Source: Lota lota
Taxonomy: Eukaryota > Chordata > Actinopteri > Gadiformes > Lotidae
NCBI GenBank assembly: GCA_026745465.1
Contig: JACYXH010000522.1
Span: 808,501 to 872,500 of the forward strand
Direction: 5' to 3'
Length of the DNA: 64,000 bases
The notes below the pieces were generated by a model. The model did not search any database. It was not told the origin of the DNA and saw only the letters and a program-made list of their open reading frames with translations. This document shows positions 1-12,494 of the stretch, one piece after another (position 1 is the first letter of the stretch; each line of letters begins with the position of its first letter). The position numbers and the translations under genes are program-made.

Positions 1-1470
1 TCTCGTAAAGACTGCCCTAGTCTCGCGGGTGCTGGCCAGGTTTCAGTTGGAGATCATGTACTCCACATCTCCAATCTCCCGGTTCCGTCAACAGACAGAG
101 AAAGCTGAATGGTGGCCAACCTGAGCATCATTTGACAAAGTTGTCGGACTGGCCATTCACAGACGGTCTGTTGTCACTGTGTCGGTGAGAGAGAGAGAGA
201 GCGCGAGCTAATCAATGTGTTGCGGGCAGCTCCACAATGAAATACGATTTGTGTTATTAAAAATTTACTGCAAACACCATTGAACGCGGCTTCGTTTGCT
301 CGGCCGGATTAAAAAACAAAATAAATAATAATAATGACCCACCCAAGTAAAGTCTATGTGTGGGAAACACTGCATTAGCTTGATGGATGGCATGAGCCAC
401 TTGTCAAAGTAGCACATCGTAGTAAGCTAGCTCAATATTGAAATATCATATCAATAAATGAGGTCTCTACTGGATTACTGTTTTCGCGTATTTCCCAGGA
501 GGTCGGGGGGGGGTAAAGGGTACGACGCCATTGACATGCGACCAAATGTAACGGATCATAACCCTGAATAAAACTAAGAATTTCTCTGGGTTTGAACATT
601 TGGATAATGTAAGTTCCAGTGGCAAGCAGTGCTCTTTGACGGGAGGCATGCTGATGAGACATCCACGACCCCCCCCACCCCCCTTTCAAAATGACACAAT
701 CGGATGAAAGATAACAAATGCTGTAAAGTCATAGCGTAAATAATGATTGTTAGTTAAAAAACATTGAAAATGAATTACAATGAAGATCCTGTCGTCTGTC
801 AAAACGCCTGGGCATGCACCTGATAAACAGCTTATATGGACCACTCACTACTGGTAAGTAACCAGTCAACAAAATCTATAAAAGAGGTATAGTCAGTTTT
901 AGATATTTTAATGTGTAAATGTTACATGTTATGCCTTTAATAGTATTACTTAATATTAGGGATTCACAAAACTGAAACTTTTAAAAAGGAAAAATTTTTG
1001 GCCTTTTCTTTGACAGGTCAAAACAAAGTTTTGAATTAAAATCTCGTTTCAACATACATTATCTCTGCTATACATGCTATAAGGCATGAGCTAGGCTTGG
1101 CCTCCTACTACACAAACCCCACAGATGGTGAAATAGTACTACAGTATTCTATCACTTTTATGTGGCAGATACTCGGCATATTGCAACCTTTTCTTTGGAT
1201 GATTCTGTAGTACTTCTGTGGACAAACACAATTCATAGGAGCAACAAACAACTAGAGAACAACAAGTCCAGTTGAAATCAAGGACCAAAATAAATTGTTA
1301 CTAGCATGCCCCAAAATATCCCTCTCTTCTGTCAAAGAGAACTAAATAAATTACCATAGCCAGTGTGAGAGGAGTGGACGAGATCTTCGATTGGTCTTTT
1401 ACTTAGAAAGAAAAAAGCTATTTTAAGAAGGGGACGGGGGGATGGGGGGGGGGCACAGGACATACAGAGA
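1..1470. other. No gene recognised
   Basis: About 1.5 kb without a supportable gene or a recognised mobile element. There is a short GA run near 187-203 and short poly-G runs near 505 and 1435. The small open frames here show no family resemblance. Confidence 0.5.
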
Positions 1471-1618
1471 CGGGAAGTGAGTCGGGCGACAATAGAGAAA
1501 GGTGTGTGGGCGTCGAACAGCTCCAGCAGAGTGGAGGCAATGGATTTCTTTCTGCCGGTTTTGCCGAGGAGAGGTGTTAGAAAACAATGCTTTGTTCTTT
1601 TGGTATCAAAGAAAACTA

Positions 1619-1742
1619 AAAACAGAATCGGATCATCTGGCCTTCAGGAACGTGCAAACAAAACAGAATCGGATCATCTGGCCTTCAGGAACGTGCAAAC
1701 AAAACTAAAAACAGAATCGGATCATCTGGCCTTCAGGAACAT
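1619..1742 (+). repeat. Three-copy minisatellite, 41-47 bp unit
   Basis: A unit starting with cagaatcggatcatctggcc occurs three times in direct tandem, near 1623, 1664 and 1714. The copies are almost identical, with a small insertion before the third, which points to recent duplication. A 114-residue open frame covers it only because the unit has no stop in that frame. Confidence 0.85.
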
Positions 1743-1898
1743 GGTTCGTGTTGCTTGGCCACAGGCGTTTAGCCAGGGTGGCTGTGCTTGGAGATGTAGG
1801 ATGTCAGAGCATTGTGGATGAGTGTGGTGGTTCAGGATTCTGGACGACCGCTGGACATCCAGATGAGGGAAAGGGTTTCCTAAAAGGATGGCTTCGAG

Positions 1899-1921
1899 GG
1901 GGGGGGGGGGGGGGGGGGGGG
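1899..1921 (+). repeat. Poly-G run
   Basis: A run of about 23 consecutive G. Its length is likely to vary between individuals and sequencing may be unreliable here. Flanking DNA shows no gene. Confidence 0.9.
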
Positions 1922-1949
1922 TCTGACAAGGGGTTATCACTGAAGTGTA

Positions 1950-2645
1950 TTTAAAAATGTAGCTGCAAGGAATAGAACTGAACTAAGACAGTTGAAGATT
2001 AGCATTTCTGAATATGAAATGCTGTTTTGATTGTTCTTAAGCCATGCATTAGGGAATGGCAGTGTTTATTCCACGTGTTGGGACCAAAAATAGGTCAGGA
2101 GCCACTTGTCAATGCACTGAAGACTAACATATTCTGTATCAGGGATTCTTTCATTTATGTGTGCTCGGGTCCCAATGGCATACTGCAATTGTCCTAGAAT
2201 CCGTGGTGTATGTATGTTGTATAATCATCAACCGAACGTATTGCCGATCCGACTGATTCAAAATCACTTTTTTCGCTTAGGTACATCAGATAATACAAAA
2301 AGAAAAAAGGGTGTCAAGTATTTTCCCTTCAGTATTGAAGTACATTTGTCATTCCTCTCTTTCTATCCTCTTTCCTAACAGTTTAAGTCTTCACTTCCCC
2401 TAATTGGATATTGATTGATTATAAGTCAACCTTTTAGAGTGATTTTAGTGTGAAACCCCATAAATACTTAGTAAGAGCAGGGAAACTGCAACCTTTTTTG
2501 GGGATCTGAATGGACCTCTTTCGTCCCTCTTTTGTTCTGGGAATGAAAGGAAGCACACCATTTTAACCTTGAGGAAACGTAAGTGAGAGAAACTTATGGT
2601 ATTGATCTCTTGGAATAATCTAATCAGAGGGCAGGACAGTGTAGT
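1950..2645. other. No feature recognised
   Basis: About 700 bp of ordinary AT-leaning sequence. Open frames are under 85 codons and resemble nothing I know. Confidence 0.45.
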
Positions 2646-2653
2646 CTCTAGGG

Positions 2654-3170
2654 CAGTGGTTCTAAACCTTTTTTTTTTGGCCAAGCAGTGAACCAATGAT
2701 CTATGGGTCCTTTATTCTTGTGACCCTGACTTCTTCTTACATATTGTTGCCTCTGCTGCCCCACCCATGGTTTTAACCCAATCAACATGTACCTGTAATA
2801 TCTACAAGTCCCAGATAAGTATTTAGGAATAGTAAGCCTGTGGCTATGAATCACTACTTTGTATATAAGGGACCTTTGACGTTAACCTTTCCTTTTAATC
2901 AGGAATTGACCATCAATTACATGTCAGCAATCTCCCGTGAGCCCAACCCTAACCCTAGCCCCAAGTGGGGTCCCAACCCTAAAGATCGGAAACGCAGGTA
3001 CCAAGTTCGATCCCCAATGTCTGCAACTACCCGTAGGCACCCCTAACCCCTACCTCCTCCTTAATGCCATGCATCTGAATTCGCTTTGGATGTCAGCCAA
3101 ATGGTTAAATAAAATAAATTGTTTACCATTTGGCTGACATGCAAATGGTATTGGGTTTAGAATAGCACTG
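2654..3170. mobile_element. Possible non-autonomous hAT-type element
   Basis: The left end reads cagtggttctaaacc. The right end, read on the other strand, is cagtgctattctaaaccc. These imperfect terminal inverted repeats start with the CAGTG seen at many hAT elements. The expected 8-bp target duplication is not evident (ctctaggg against tagaactg), so the borders are uncertain. No transposase is encoded. A perfect 16-bp hairpin lies near the right end. Confidence 0.4.
3090..3140. repeat. Perfect 16-bp inverted repeat
   Basis: The arm atgtcagccaaatggt (3090-3105) is matched by its exact reverse complement at 3125-3140, with a 19-bp AT-rich spacer. It could fold as a hairpin. It lies inside the possible hAT element and may be a subterminal structure of it. 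Confidence 0.85.
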
Positions 3171-3516
3171 TAGAACTGTGACAACCCACCGGTTGTGAAG
3201 GGGTATTGCCTTCTGTAAAATAAAATATCAATGATTTCTTTTTTTGTCTGGCCTCCTCCACATACAGTACGTGCGTAGGCCCGCCATAGTGGCGGACCAA
3301 GCAATCCGTGGTGAGTGCCACATATTGTATTGTCATAAATTGTAATACATCTTGCTGTCTTTTTACAATGCCGTTCAGTTATATGGCTTTTCTGCTCATG
3401 CTGATGAAGCACAAAACATTGCACTGAGAAGACTTAAGCTGCCGGGACTAGTAGAGTGCAACAGCCCACTTTCACTCTCCCCACGTGATTCACTTGTTGT
3501 GTGGGTACGTTTTTGT

Positions 3517-3786
3517 GCGTGTGTGTGTGTATGTGTGTGAGTGAGTGACAATGCTTGTGTGTGTGTGTGTGTGTCTGTGTAACTGAAATGGTGGAAAGCT
3601 GTTTCAAGTGATTGATGAGACTGACACTGTAAATATTTTACTTTCTCTAAAAAGAAAAACAAGGTGAAGGAGAGAGCAAGAGAGCGAGAGAGAGTGTGAG
3701 AGAGCGAGCGAGAGAGAGCGAGAGAGAGCAAGAGTGTGAGAGAGAGAGAGCAAGAGAGTGTGAGAGAGAGAGCGAGAGCAAGAGAA
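3517..3786 (+). repeat. GT then GA microsatellites
   Basis: GT-rich runs at about 3517-3580 are followed by an imperfect GA/GC-GA run at about 3661-3786. Open frames on the - strand rich in Leu and Ser here are products of the repeat. Confidence 0.85.
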
Positions 3787-4057
3787 TAGAGAAAGGTTGC
3801 CCATACTGAATAATATAAATATTGAAACGCGGCATTTAATCAGGATGGAGTGGACTACTTTAGTTCAGATGTTAACGTGTGCAAGTTGATGCACATGTTA
3901 ATGCAAATGCACAATGTCTGGTCCTTGATTTATGTAGAGTTGTGATTCTCATGCAGAACCACCTCCATGACTCCTCTCTCTAATCAATGTTCAGTAAAAA
4001 CGAGGTCCCATTTTCAAACGTATAAATGTCAAACGATATTCAACGTTTACATCACGA

Positions 4058-4570
4058 TTGACATTTTTCAACGAGGCAAACACGTTGGGAGACCACATCC
4101 ACCACCGTGACGGCCTCAACCGGCAACATGTGATATCCCCCAAAAAGGGAACCCTACTCAAACTCACGTTGGCTGTCGGAAACGCCAGTCAAAAGGTGAC
4201 CGCTTTTGTAGAGCTCTTCGAAGTAGCGAGCGACCTCTCGAACCGAACCTCGGTCAGAGAGACTCATCGGTCAACCGCTGGCGGTGCTAACTCACTTCTA
4301 CAACATAAACCTGTGCTGTATAACGCTGGGCCTGTGAATCACTCCGGGACTATAACGGTGATTAAGTGTAGCCATCGGTTTGACTCGACTTGGGTTGGAC
4401 ATTGCATCGCTAAAAATGTGCTCTTCTTTCAGAAAGATGCTGTAGGAGCGAAGAACAATAAAGTATCCAATGATGTCCAACAGATTTTGATCATCGCTAA
4501 CCCCGATGAATCATTACTTTCGCCAGTCAGTGCTCTAGTACTGCGTCATCAGAAGTGTCTCAACGTGTGA
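4058..4570 (+). other. 170-codon ORF of unknown identity
   Basis: This is the longest open frame in the gene-poor left part of the window that is not a repeat product. Its base composition is noticeably less AT-rich than the flanks and it contains many CpG. I do not recognise the protein, and no transmembrane run, zinc motif or catalytic signature is visible. The other strand also carries short open frames. It could be a fragment of a mobile element, an exon of an unknown gene or chance. No splice context was established. Confidence 0.2.
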
Positions 4571-6770
4571 GTGAAAGAAATGAGGATCCACATCGACTTG
4601 AAACTTCTCGTATTTTAGCCTCACAGAAAGCTTGAAAGACGGCGATAATACAACCGTTCAAACTTTATAACAGTGGGTTGTACACATAACGTGGTTCAGG
4701 CTTTACAAATGAGGTACTTAACACAATATATGGAATGGTGAAGACACGTATAATAAAGTGCTCAAGTTATTTCGCAAAAAATGACAACACATAGCATCCC
4801 ATTATAGCTTTTGTGTGTATACTTTATTCATTCATTCTAAATAATGAATTACTGCGGAAGGAAAGGAGAACTTTTCGGACAAAATCCATCGTCCAACTTT
4901 AATTCCAGATTACGTTCACTAGCCCTGTTTTGTAGCCGTTGTCTTTGCCTATCCTTCTAGATTGTTCTCCCTTACCATTTGTAGAAAACCAAGACAATTT
5001 ATACCACACATCTGCTTCAGGTTGAAGCAGATTCTGTGCCTTTGAGCACAAAGTACGGTTTCTAATTAAAAAGTTCACTGGATTACTGCAGAAAATCTAT
5101 ACAGAGACAAGGCATGGATCGCAACCTTTGGGAATATCAAGATGTGTCATTGACAAAATAATTCTAATTATAACATCACACCTTATATGACGGTCTTTAC
5201 TTTACTTATTAGTAGTCCATTTAATAAGCCTCTGTATCAATTCTCCATGCAACTATAGATAGCTCCCTTACCCTCTTCCACTGAAAGGTGTTATGTTAGT
5301 TAGTATTTGTACTGTCACTGCAACCTACACATTTCTATTTGATCCTCTTCCCAATCCAGCCATGGTTGACCCACTAACTTCTTTATTATTTTTTAATTCC
5401 TTTTGTTGCCTGGCCATCTCCAGACACTCTCCCCCTTCCTAACCCATACTGTACCACTAATTAACTCAGCATTTCCCGCCAAGGCTGAAGCCAAACAAGG
5501 CTAATCTATACCGGTCTCCATGACAGTCGCTCCCCTATACAACCTTTGTTGTTTGTGCCTAGGATGTGAAGGTTTCCATAATAATTGTGTGCATCCATTG
5601 TTTCTCTGAAGATTCATGCTAAATGCTGCCAGTCTGTCTTCCCAGGATCATGCTCCAATAACCAAATACTTTGCTCTAAAGAAGAGTCTTAAGGCAGAAA
5701 CATAAAGATTACTAGTTTGAATATATTATGAATAACTTTTGGAAATATATATTTTTTGGGGCAGTTAAAAATACAACTTTTGTTGTTGTGTTATTGTGTT
5801 CGAGGTTTGTACATATCTATAATACATTCCTCAGAATGAATATTAACACATTTGTTTTTAATTATTGTTCAGAGCGTTCATCTACAAAAACAACTTGTTT
5901 AGCAGTTGTTATTTATTAATAGCAGTGGCATGTTTTGGCTATTTCTTAAAAGCACTGAAATATGTATTAGTTCAATATGGTTTAATGTCTCCTACCTCCC
6001 CATAGAAACACTTGAATGTTTCAGAAACCCCTTATACTGGAGTAATTCAAACATCACATTAATAAAAAAGTATTTTCATTCACAATGTTTACCGTTATAC
6101 GACTTGGTATCGATCAATAAGTCAATAGTGACCACGTAGTATTTGATATAGTACTGAAGCTACAAGCACATAGTAGCATCGATAGAGCTAGATTATAGTA
6201 TCAGTTATACTATATTTCTACCCCTGTACATGGACAGTCAACCGTAGCTTTTTGGCTCTTTTTTTCAGCTATCAGTTTTGTTCAAAATGGGATTTTGGAT
6301 TAATCCCTTTCTCTCACAGACCTTATGCATGTGGAACAAAAGCAATGCGGCTGCAGTGATAAAAAAGAAAAGAAAAAAATAATTACATTTTGTAATTAAT
6401 AATAAATAAATTGATTTAGTGGTGGACCACATACAGTACGTGACTGATTGAGGGGTTAACAACCTAAATATAATTTGCTGTACTTAACGTATGTGCTAAT
6501 TAAAGTATGTTTGGGCAAATCAGTTTTGAGGACAAAGAAACCCAATGAAGAAAAAAACGTATTTGAGTTATTATCATAAGATATATATGTTGTTGTACAA
6601 TGTCATTGGTGAAAAGCTAAAAAGGGACAAAAAACAACATTTGTACTTCTAAATGATATACACAGCAACAGAAACAAAGATAGGAAAAACAAACAAATAG
6701 TTTACTATTTTTGACTATTTAAAAGCCAATCATCTCATTTTACATGTCAAAGTAGTACATGAGGGAAGGA
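4571..6770. other. AT-rich stretch, no gene recognised
   Basis: About 2.2 kb of AT-rich sequence with no supportable exon, RNA gene or recognised repeat. Short open frames such as those near 5728 and 5906 are Phe/Ile/Asn-rich and look random. Confidence 0.45.
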
Positions 6771-6774
6771 GGAG

Positions 6775-7710
6775 AGATTGACAGCCTAAGTGTTAAAGTG
6801 TTGAGGAGCACAGAGAGATCAGCATCATAGGGGTTGCTTCACTTGTTTTTTGAAAGTTGAGTTTATTCTGTATTTAGATTATGTATGGTGGTAGGGAATC
6901 CCATGCTATCATGGCTTTGATACACTACTGAATGCTGTCTGTCTGTGATTGTGTAGATACCTCCATTTGCCTTGTTTACAGGTTCCCCTCGTTTGCCGTG
7001 TCTTGCTGGATGTGTGTAGGTGTTTGTGCTAAGTGTCAGGTTATTGTATAAGCAGCTTGGCATTTTTGTTAAATCGATAACTCAGACAACGCCTTGGAGT
7101 GAAGCTGATAATCTCTCTGAACCAGGAGAGACTCTGAGGCTTGTTATTTACACTGGTTCCAATTGTGTATCGGAGAGACAGCACGGTTACTCTGTTTTTC
7201 ACTAGATGTAGCTTTTCACGAACCATTTTTGTAGCGCCTGACCATACCACGGAACAATAATATAGGTGTGTTAGTACAAGGGTTTGTAGGACTTGTTTGG
7301 TCAATTGTGATGTAAATAGGGAATAGCACTTCTTTACCATAGATGTGTTTCTTCCCATTTAAGTAACCAAACTATCAATATGTATTGCCAAGGACAGTCC
7401 ACTGTTCACCACCACCAGTCCTAGGAGCTTAGTGTCCTCCACCTGCTCCACAGTCACACCCTCCGTCACCAGGTTGGGTTGGGGACCCAATTTCAACGAG
7501 TGATTTGTACCAAATGCAGTGCTTTGAGTCTTTGAGATGTTAAGTACCAATTTGTGGTTTGAGTCACATTGATGAGCTGACTGCAGCTCTTTGTTGCGGG
7601 TTATGGTGATTTCCTCATCTGTTGGTGCTGACGTACATATTGTAGAGTCATCTGCATACATAGCCATGGAGGCCTTTTGACACGCTAGTGGAAGATCATT
7701 TGCAAACATG
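6775..7710 (-). mobile_element. LINE fragment: reverse transcriptase remnant
   Basis: On the - strand, 7709 down to 7359 encodes a segment with FANDLPL followed by MAMYADDSTI, the YADD catalytic core of non-LTR reverse transcriptases. The frame then passes to 7358-7041, which carries thumb and C-terminal features typical of LINEs (LYYCSVVWSG, then LHLVKNRV). It continues with further shifts to about 6780, where AMIAWDSLPPYI resembles the usual 3' end of such ORFs. Frameshifts and stops show it is dead. The 5' part is displaced by an inserted element (7719-8151) and resumes at about 8160-8240. I cannot assign the clade firmly. Confidence 0.75.
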
Positions 7711-8159
7711 GAGTAGAGCAGTGGTTCCCAACCTTTGACTTTAGTTGAACAGCTAAATTAACGGAAAAATAAATATGAATACACATGCAGTGTTCGAGCA
7801 AATTGCGCCAGCGCCCCCTTTATAAACAATTATTACTGCAAGAAGGCCATGGCCAGTGGGAAATAGTGGAAAGAAAATGTCAGCAACCCTGCAACACATA
7901 GGAACAAAAACATTAATGAAAAACATTTGAATGGAAAACATCATGGAATGCACAAGGTAACACTATTTTGGAAATTAAAACAAGCCAGAATACTATATTT
8001 ACTGAAAATTATTTATAACATATTTGCAATTATCTATGTACCTTTTTCTATTATCGTAAATGCTTATATTTCAAGAATAAAATCCCAGGTACTACCTGCA
8101 GTACCCTTGCATACCACCAGTGGTACGTGTACCACAAGTTGAACAACACTGGAGTAGAA
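7711..8159. mobile_element. Non-autonomous hAT-type element with target duplication
   Basis: The element spans 7719-8151 (433 bp). Its left end is cagtggttcccaac and its right end, read on the other strand, is cagtgttgttcaac. The flanking 8-bp sequences, gagtagag at 7711-7718 and gagtagaa at 8152-8159, agree at seven of eight positions, which is the target duplication length of hAT transposases. There is no coding capacity. It has inserted into the LINE reverse transcriptase just upstream of the FANDLP codons. Confidence 0.75.
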
Positions 8160-8240
8160 AAGAGCCTAAGTGATCTGGATGAGTAATAGGTGTTGGCTAT
8201 TAAAGTGGAGAACTTGAAGGTCAAACATAATTGCATTTAA
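8160..8240 (-). mobile_element. LINE fragment upstream of the hAT insertion
   Basis: Read on the - strand, this stretch can be aligned by eye with the codons that usually precede FxNDLP in LINE reverse transcriptases (the VPQGSVLGPLLFS block). It is degenerate and carries a stop. Joined over the inserted element it continues the fragment at 6775-7710. Confidence 0.45.
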
Positions 8241-8473
8241 AATTGAAAACCACAAAGCCGCCGTTTCTCATCACCGCAGTCCTCTTTCTCACAATGTTTG
8301 AGGTGTCGGGTTTGGCTTCACTGAATCGTATGTTTTGTCTGAAGTGTGAACTACAATATATTCCTGTGACTCTGAGATGCTCTATTGCGGTGTATCATTG
8401 TCACCCAACACAGAGTTTTTCACAGAACAACATGGTGCAATTGAAACCAGCGCCTTTTGATTCCCAGCCGAAA

Positions 8474-8503
8474 GGTATTGGTATTGGTATTGGTATTGGT
8501 ATT
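8474..8503 (+). repeat. Hexanucleotide repeat (ggtatt)5
   Basis: Five perfect copies of ggtatt give an alternating Gly-Ile run in one frame. It is a simple microsatellite. Confidence 0.9.
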
Positions 8504-8509
8504 GATGAA

Positions 8510-9200
8510 CAAGGGTTCATCTTGTGCCACAATCCCAATGTCACATGACATTGGTCACATGAGGTCATGCCTCTTTATCCTGGTCTATCCACCCCTAGAT
8601 CTTTAACAAAACACTGATTTAGTACTTCGTAATTGTATCTGTGTATCGTGCATATTTACAGTATGTAAGTTCTTTGAAACTGAATATAGAAACGTGGTGT
8701 GTATAAAACGTTTCCCGTGCCTTGGGCTGTATTTTCTTCTGCTGATTAAAAAAAGAAACGGGAAAAAAAAGAAAGTGGAACACTTTCTTTTCATTGCTTG
8801 TACAATAATCGTGTTTTTTTTTTTTCTGATGCGACAAGAGGCGATGACCCAATTCATTTCCACAGATCCTAAACTCAGAACAAGATCAAAAATTACCCAA
8901 GCAGAACAACGTATCTCCACCATCGCAGCTGCGTCGGAAACCACTTTCTGCGCCTCACACTAAATTGCTTAAGTAGGCGCCATTAGTCTCATCCCCAACC
9001 AGCCTACCGCACGACTGCAATCCCAGTCCATTAAACACAGTTAGCTTTAACAAACAAAGCAAAAAAAAATCAATCTAAAACACCTTGTTTACCTGCCGTG
9101 GTTCGAGTGTAAACGAGACTGTGACTAAACTGTTGACAGACAGTTTGGATCGCCTTGTTCGTCACCCCCGCTAAACCCAACCCCCCCCCCCCACCCCCCC
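8510..9200. other. No feature recognised
   Basis: About 700 bp with a poly-C run at about 9181-9200 and A/T homopolymers near 8765 and 8815. No exon or known element was seen. Confidence 0.4.
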
Positions 9201-10138
9201 TCGCTGTAATTACAGTGGCTCCTCTTAGTCGGGGGGAAGATGGATAGCAGCGTCAGACGCAGTACCGCTTGGCTGCCCGTCGAGTTCGATTCTTTCCCCG
9301 GCTGGAATTGCTGTGCAGCGGGTTAAGAACGCAAGGAACTCTGCTTCGATAAGAGGGCAACTTCGCCTCAAACTTTACCTCAAACATTGGCCAGGCTTGA
9401 GTGTGCGTGTCGCACGTGTCAACCTGTTTGTGTGTGTATGCAGACAGCAGGCATGTTGCTGCCACTGACCCCTCAATCGCCGCTCAACACACGGAGAGCG
9501 TGTGGATACCGAGTGTGTACATGACGTTATCACCGTAGGGCCGCATACGTACCTGTCATGTACCGAGTGCTACGTTCACTCGATATAATATAAATGCAAA
9601 CAACCAAATCATTACAAATAGATTGTGTTTCATTTTAATTTCCGTCAGGAAACCTCCCGGTACAATAATTAATCAGAACAAAACGACCGAATAAAACAAA
9701 GTTCAAATCACAACTTCAATTTGGAATAGTCGATACATGTAGTCCTGGCTCAACGTACTTTCCATGCATATCAGTCTAATAGACTGTCAGGGCAAAACAC
9801 AGCTGATTAATTATTGAGATGTGTGCAGAAAATAGGTAGAAACGGGAAACTGTGCTCATTATAAAAGATGGATGGATGGAGGGGAACTAAGGCAACTATG
9901 GACAGCTACAAAGATGATGAATCACACTCTGCAAAGCTCACACAGTGCATATGTGGGTGAGTGTGTGCATGCATCAATGTGTGTGTGTTGTTTTGTATGT
10001 TTGGGGTGGCGAGTGTGTCTATCTAAGTGTGTGTAAGTGAAGCGAGTTGCGAGTGTGTGAGTGTTCTTTCTTCAAAGTTTCTTCAATGTGTACATTCTTC
10101 AATGTACAAAATACCGAAAGCCAAGTAATTGGAATGAA

Positions 10139-10163
10139 ACTGTGTGTGTGTGTGTGTGTGTGT
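10139..10163 (+). repeat. GT microsatellite
   Basis: About 12 GT units within a wider GT-rich stretch from about 9950 to 10240. Confidence 0.85.
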
Positions 10164-10379
10164 ATGACTGTGTGTGTACAGTGTGTGAGAGAGGTAGAGA
10201 AAACATGTACACATGTCTATGTACTCTGTGTGTATTGTTGTCGGAGTATCTATTAAAAACTCTTCAACTTTGCGTTGAAGATTTTGCCTTAAAAGAAATC
10301 CAAGGACAAAAGTATTGAATCGGGTTGTGCTAAAGGGTAATGTTGATGAGCCATTATCAGCCATTTCATAATCTATCCA

Positions 10380-11160
10380 TCTGTGACTGTATCAACTGGT
10401 TCGGCTGGAGTGGCATCATAAATCGGAGTGGCGGACACTCACCCCCTCGTCATATTTCAGATGTCCCGAATGGAGGGATGGTGGTGTAACAAGGGCCTTT
10501 AATCAAAGACAATAACTGTGACTCACTGTGACTAAATCCCCAGCCTGGCTAGAGATAAAACACCTCGATTTCAACAATACCACGGATCTCCTCGTCCAAC
10601 GTTCAACCCCACTCCTTGCTCCACGGCAGATCACAGAATCATCTGTCGAGGCGTATTCACTGCCATTCGGACCGCCGATAAGCTCCTCCCCCTCCGGCAC
10701 CCACATTCCCTGCTAATCCTACCCCCCCCCCCCCCCCCCCCCCACACCCGATGTATTTAAGCGGCAGTTCAAGCGGAAATTCCTTTCTTGTATTAATCTC
10801 GGAGTCCCTACGGTAGCGGAAAACGGTACGGTGGTGGTGGGCTGACATCTAAATCACTCGCTTGCCTCTGGCTCTTTCAGGGGTCTCTGTCATCCTTTCC
10901 CCCCCGTTCTGATTTAAGAGTGGACAGTGGTGTACGGCCGGCTGGAACTAAAGCAGAAGACCAGAGTCCCGGCGCCGAATAATTCAACACCGCCCGGGCC
11001 CCTGTCTCGTTAAAAACCCTGGCCGCTGTCCATAGCTCACCGCGCTAAGGCTTTGAGTGACAGATCTGCTGCCAGCTTCAATACAAACAGCCCCCCCCCC
11101 CCTCCATCACCCCCATCTCCCCGCCAGCTTCCTCCTCCTAGTTCAGCCTTGAGCTTGGGC
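10380..11160. promoter_or_regulatory. Possible conserved non-coding block
   Basis: A mixed-composition stretch with few simple repeats apart from poly-C runs near 10722-10743 and 11092-11102. It includes a near-palindromic CTTTAATCAAAG at 10497-10508 that fits a TCF/LEF site and a GC-rich part at about 10960-11050. No coding pattern is evident. Regulatory function is inference from composition and from lack of repeats or exons. Confidence 0.2.
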
Positions 11161-11399
11161 TTTGAATGGAAGCCCCGTTGCAGGCTTTAGCAGCACTCCT
11201 CTCAGCCGCCACGGCTAAATCTAGCCCCAGGTTCTACAGCTCACTCAGCACACTAGGCCCGAAATGCCTTCTATTGATTCTTCAGGGGCTAAGGTTAGAC
11301 CAGACCCGTGTGTGTCTTTCTGCTGTGAGAGGCTATAGACAGGGTGAAGAGCTGTGGACTACTCAAATGTTCTTTCCTGATGTTCTACTGTGTTTGTGA

Positions 11400-12490
11400 A
11401 GTAAAAGACAAGAGATACAAAACACAACCCTACAACGATATCGAATAACAAAATATAAATGATTTAACTTTTCATTTTATTAAGATTTCAATAAAATATA
11501 TAAATACAAATAATATAAATAGTATAATAATAATAAAAAAAAAATGCTATATATACACTTTACTTGAAATGTTGTCTTTGTACTGTCTGTCAACTTCTGC
11601 TGCTGTTGCACCTGACTTTCCCCGGCAGGATTAATATTTATGAATAATAAAGTGTTATCTTATCTTAACAGTACCACGTTTCTCTCACAAACAAGAGTGA
11701 ACATGTCCCAACTAATGCATTTTCGCCGCTGGCTAACAGTACACCATGAAAAGATGGCTTTGGATTTGATTTTCTTTCGACACCAATTCATTCTTTATTG
11801 TATTTATTTGTTGGTTTTTCTGTGTGAAATGTGTGCTGACGCTGTAAAAGTGCTGCGGCTCCGTAACGAGGGCTATGCTTGTGACAGTGTCCAGCCACTG
11901 GATGTAGGACCAGATATGGTCCAAAATAACCCCCCTATCAGAGCTGTGGCGCACCCTGCACTGCCCGGAGAAAACCAACATCAAAAACAATGATCATTAA
12001 AGACCCTTGCAGTGCAAGGGACCCTTGTACTTACAAATACAAGATGTTTTTATTATATCATCGAATGGACATGGACCGTTTTACTGTGTGAAATTGTACA
12101 TTTAAATATATTGTATTATGCTATTAATATGAAAACAAATATACTACAAACACAAGATATATCTTTAAAGCGTTGAGGTAGGGCTCTATACTGTGAATAC
12201 TAAGCATGCATTCGGTTAATATTGTCCCATTTAGAAACTTTGTTCCAAAGTCAACATTGGCAACTAGTTGGCAACTAATCGCTCACCGGTTAAGACAGCT
12301 GTAGGAATCAGTGTATTTTGCTATATCTTTATAGCTTCATTTACTTAGCTACTAAGCTCCTCTCCTCCGGCTCGACCACTAATTCAATCCTTTGTAAATA
12401 CTGACTTTGGGCAACTCCATTATATTTATTATATATAGGGGTATTTGTTTTAATTATTCTACTTTGCATTTGTTGTTAATACTTACTAAA
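11400..12490. other. AT-rich stretch, no gene recognised
   Basis: AT-rich sequence without a supportable exon. The 117-codon frame at 11640-11993 has no recognisable domain and is matched by an equally long frame on the other strand. Confidence 0.4.
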
Positions 12491-12494
12491 TTCA

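Noticed and set aside
2945-2990. Telomere-like aaccctaaccct
   Set aside because: Only about two units plus scattered near-matches, far too few for telomeric repeats.
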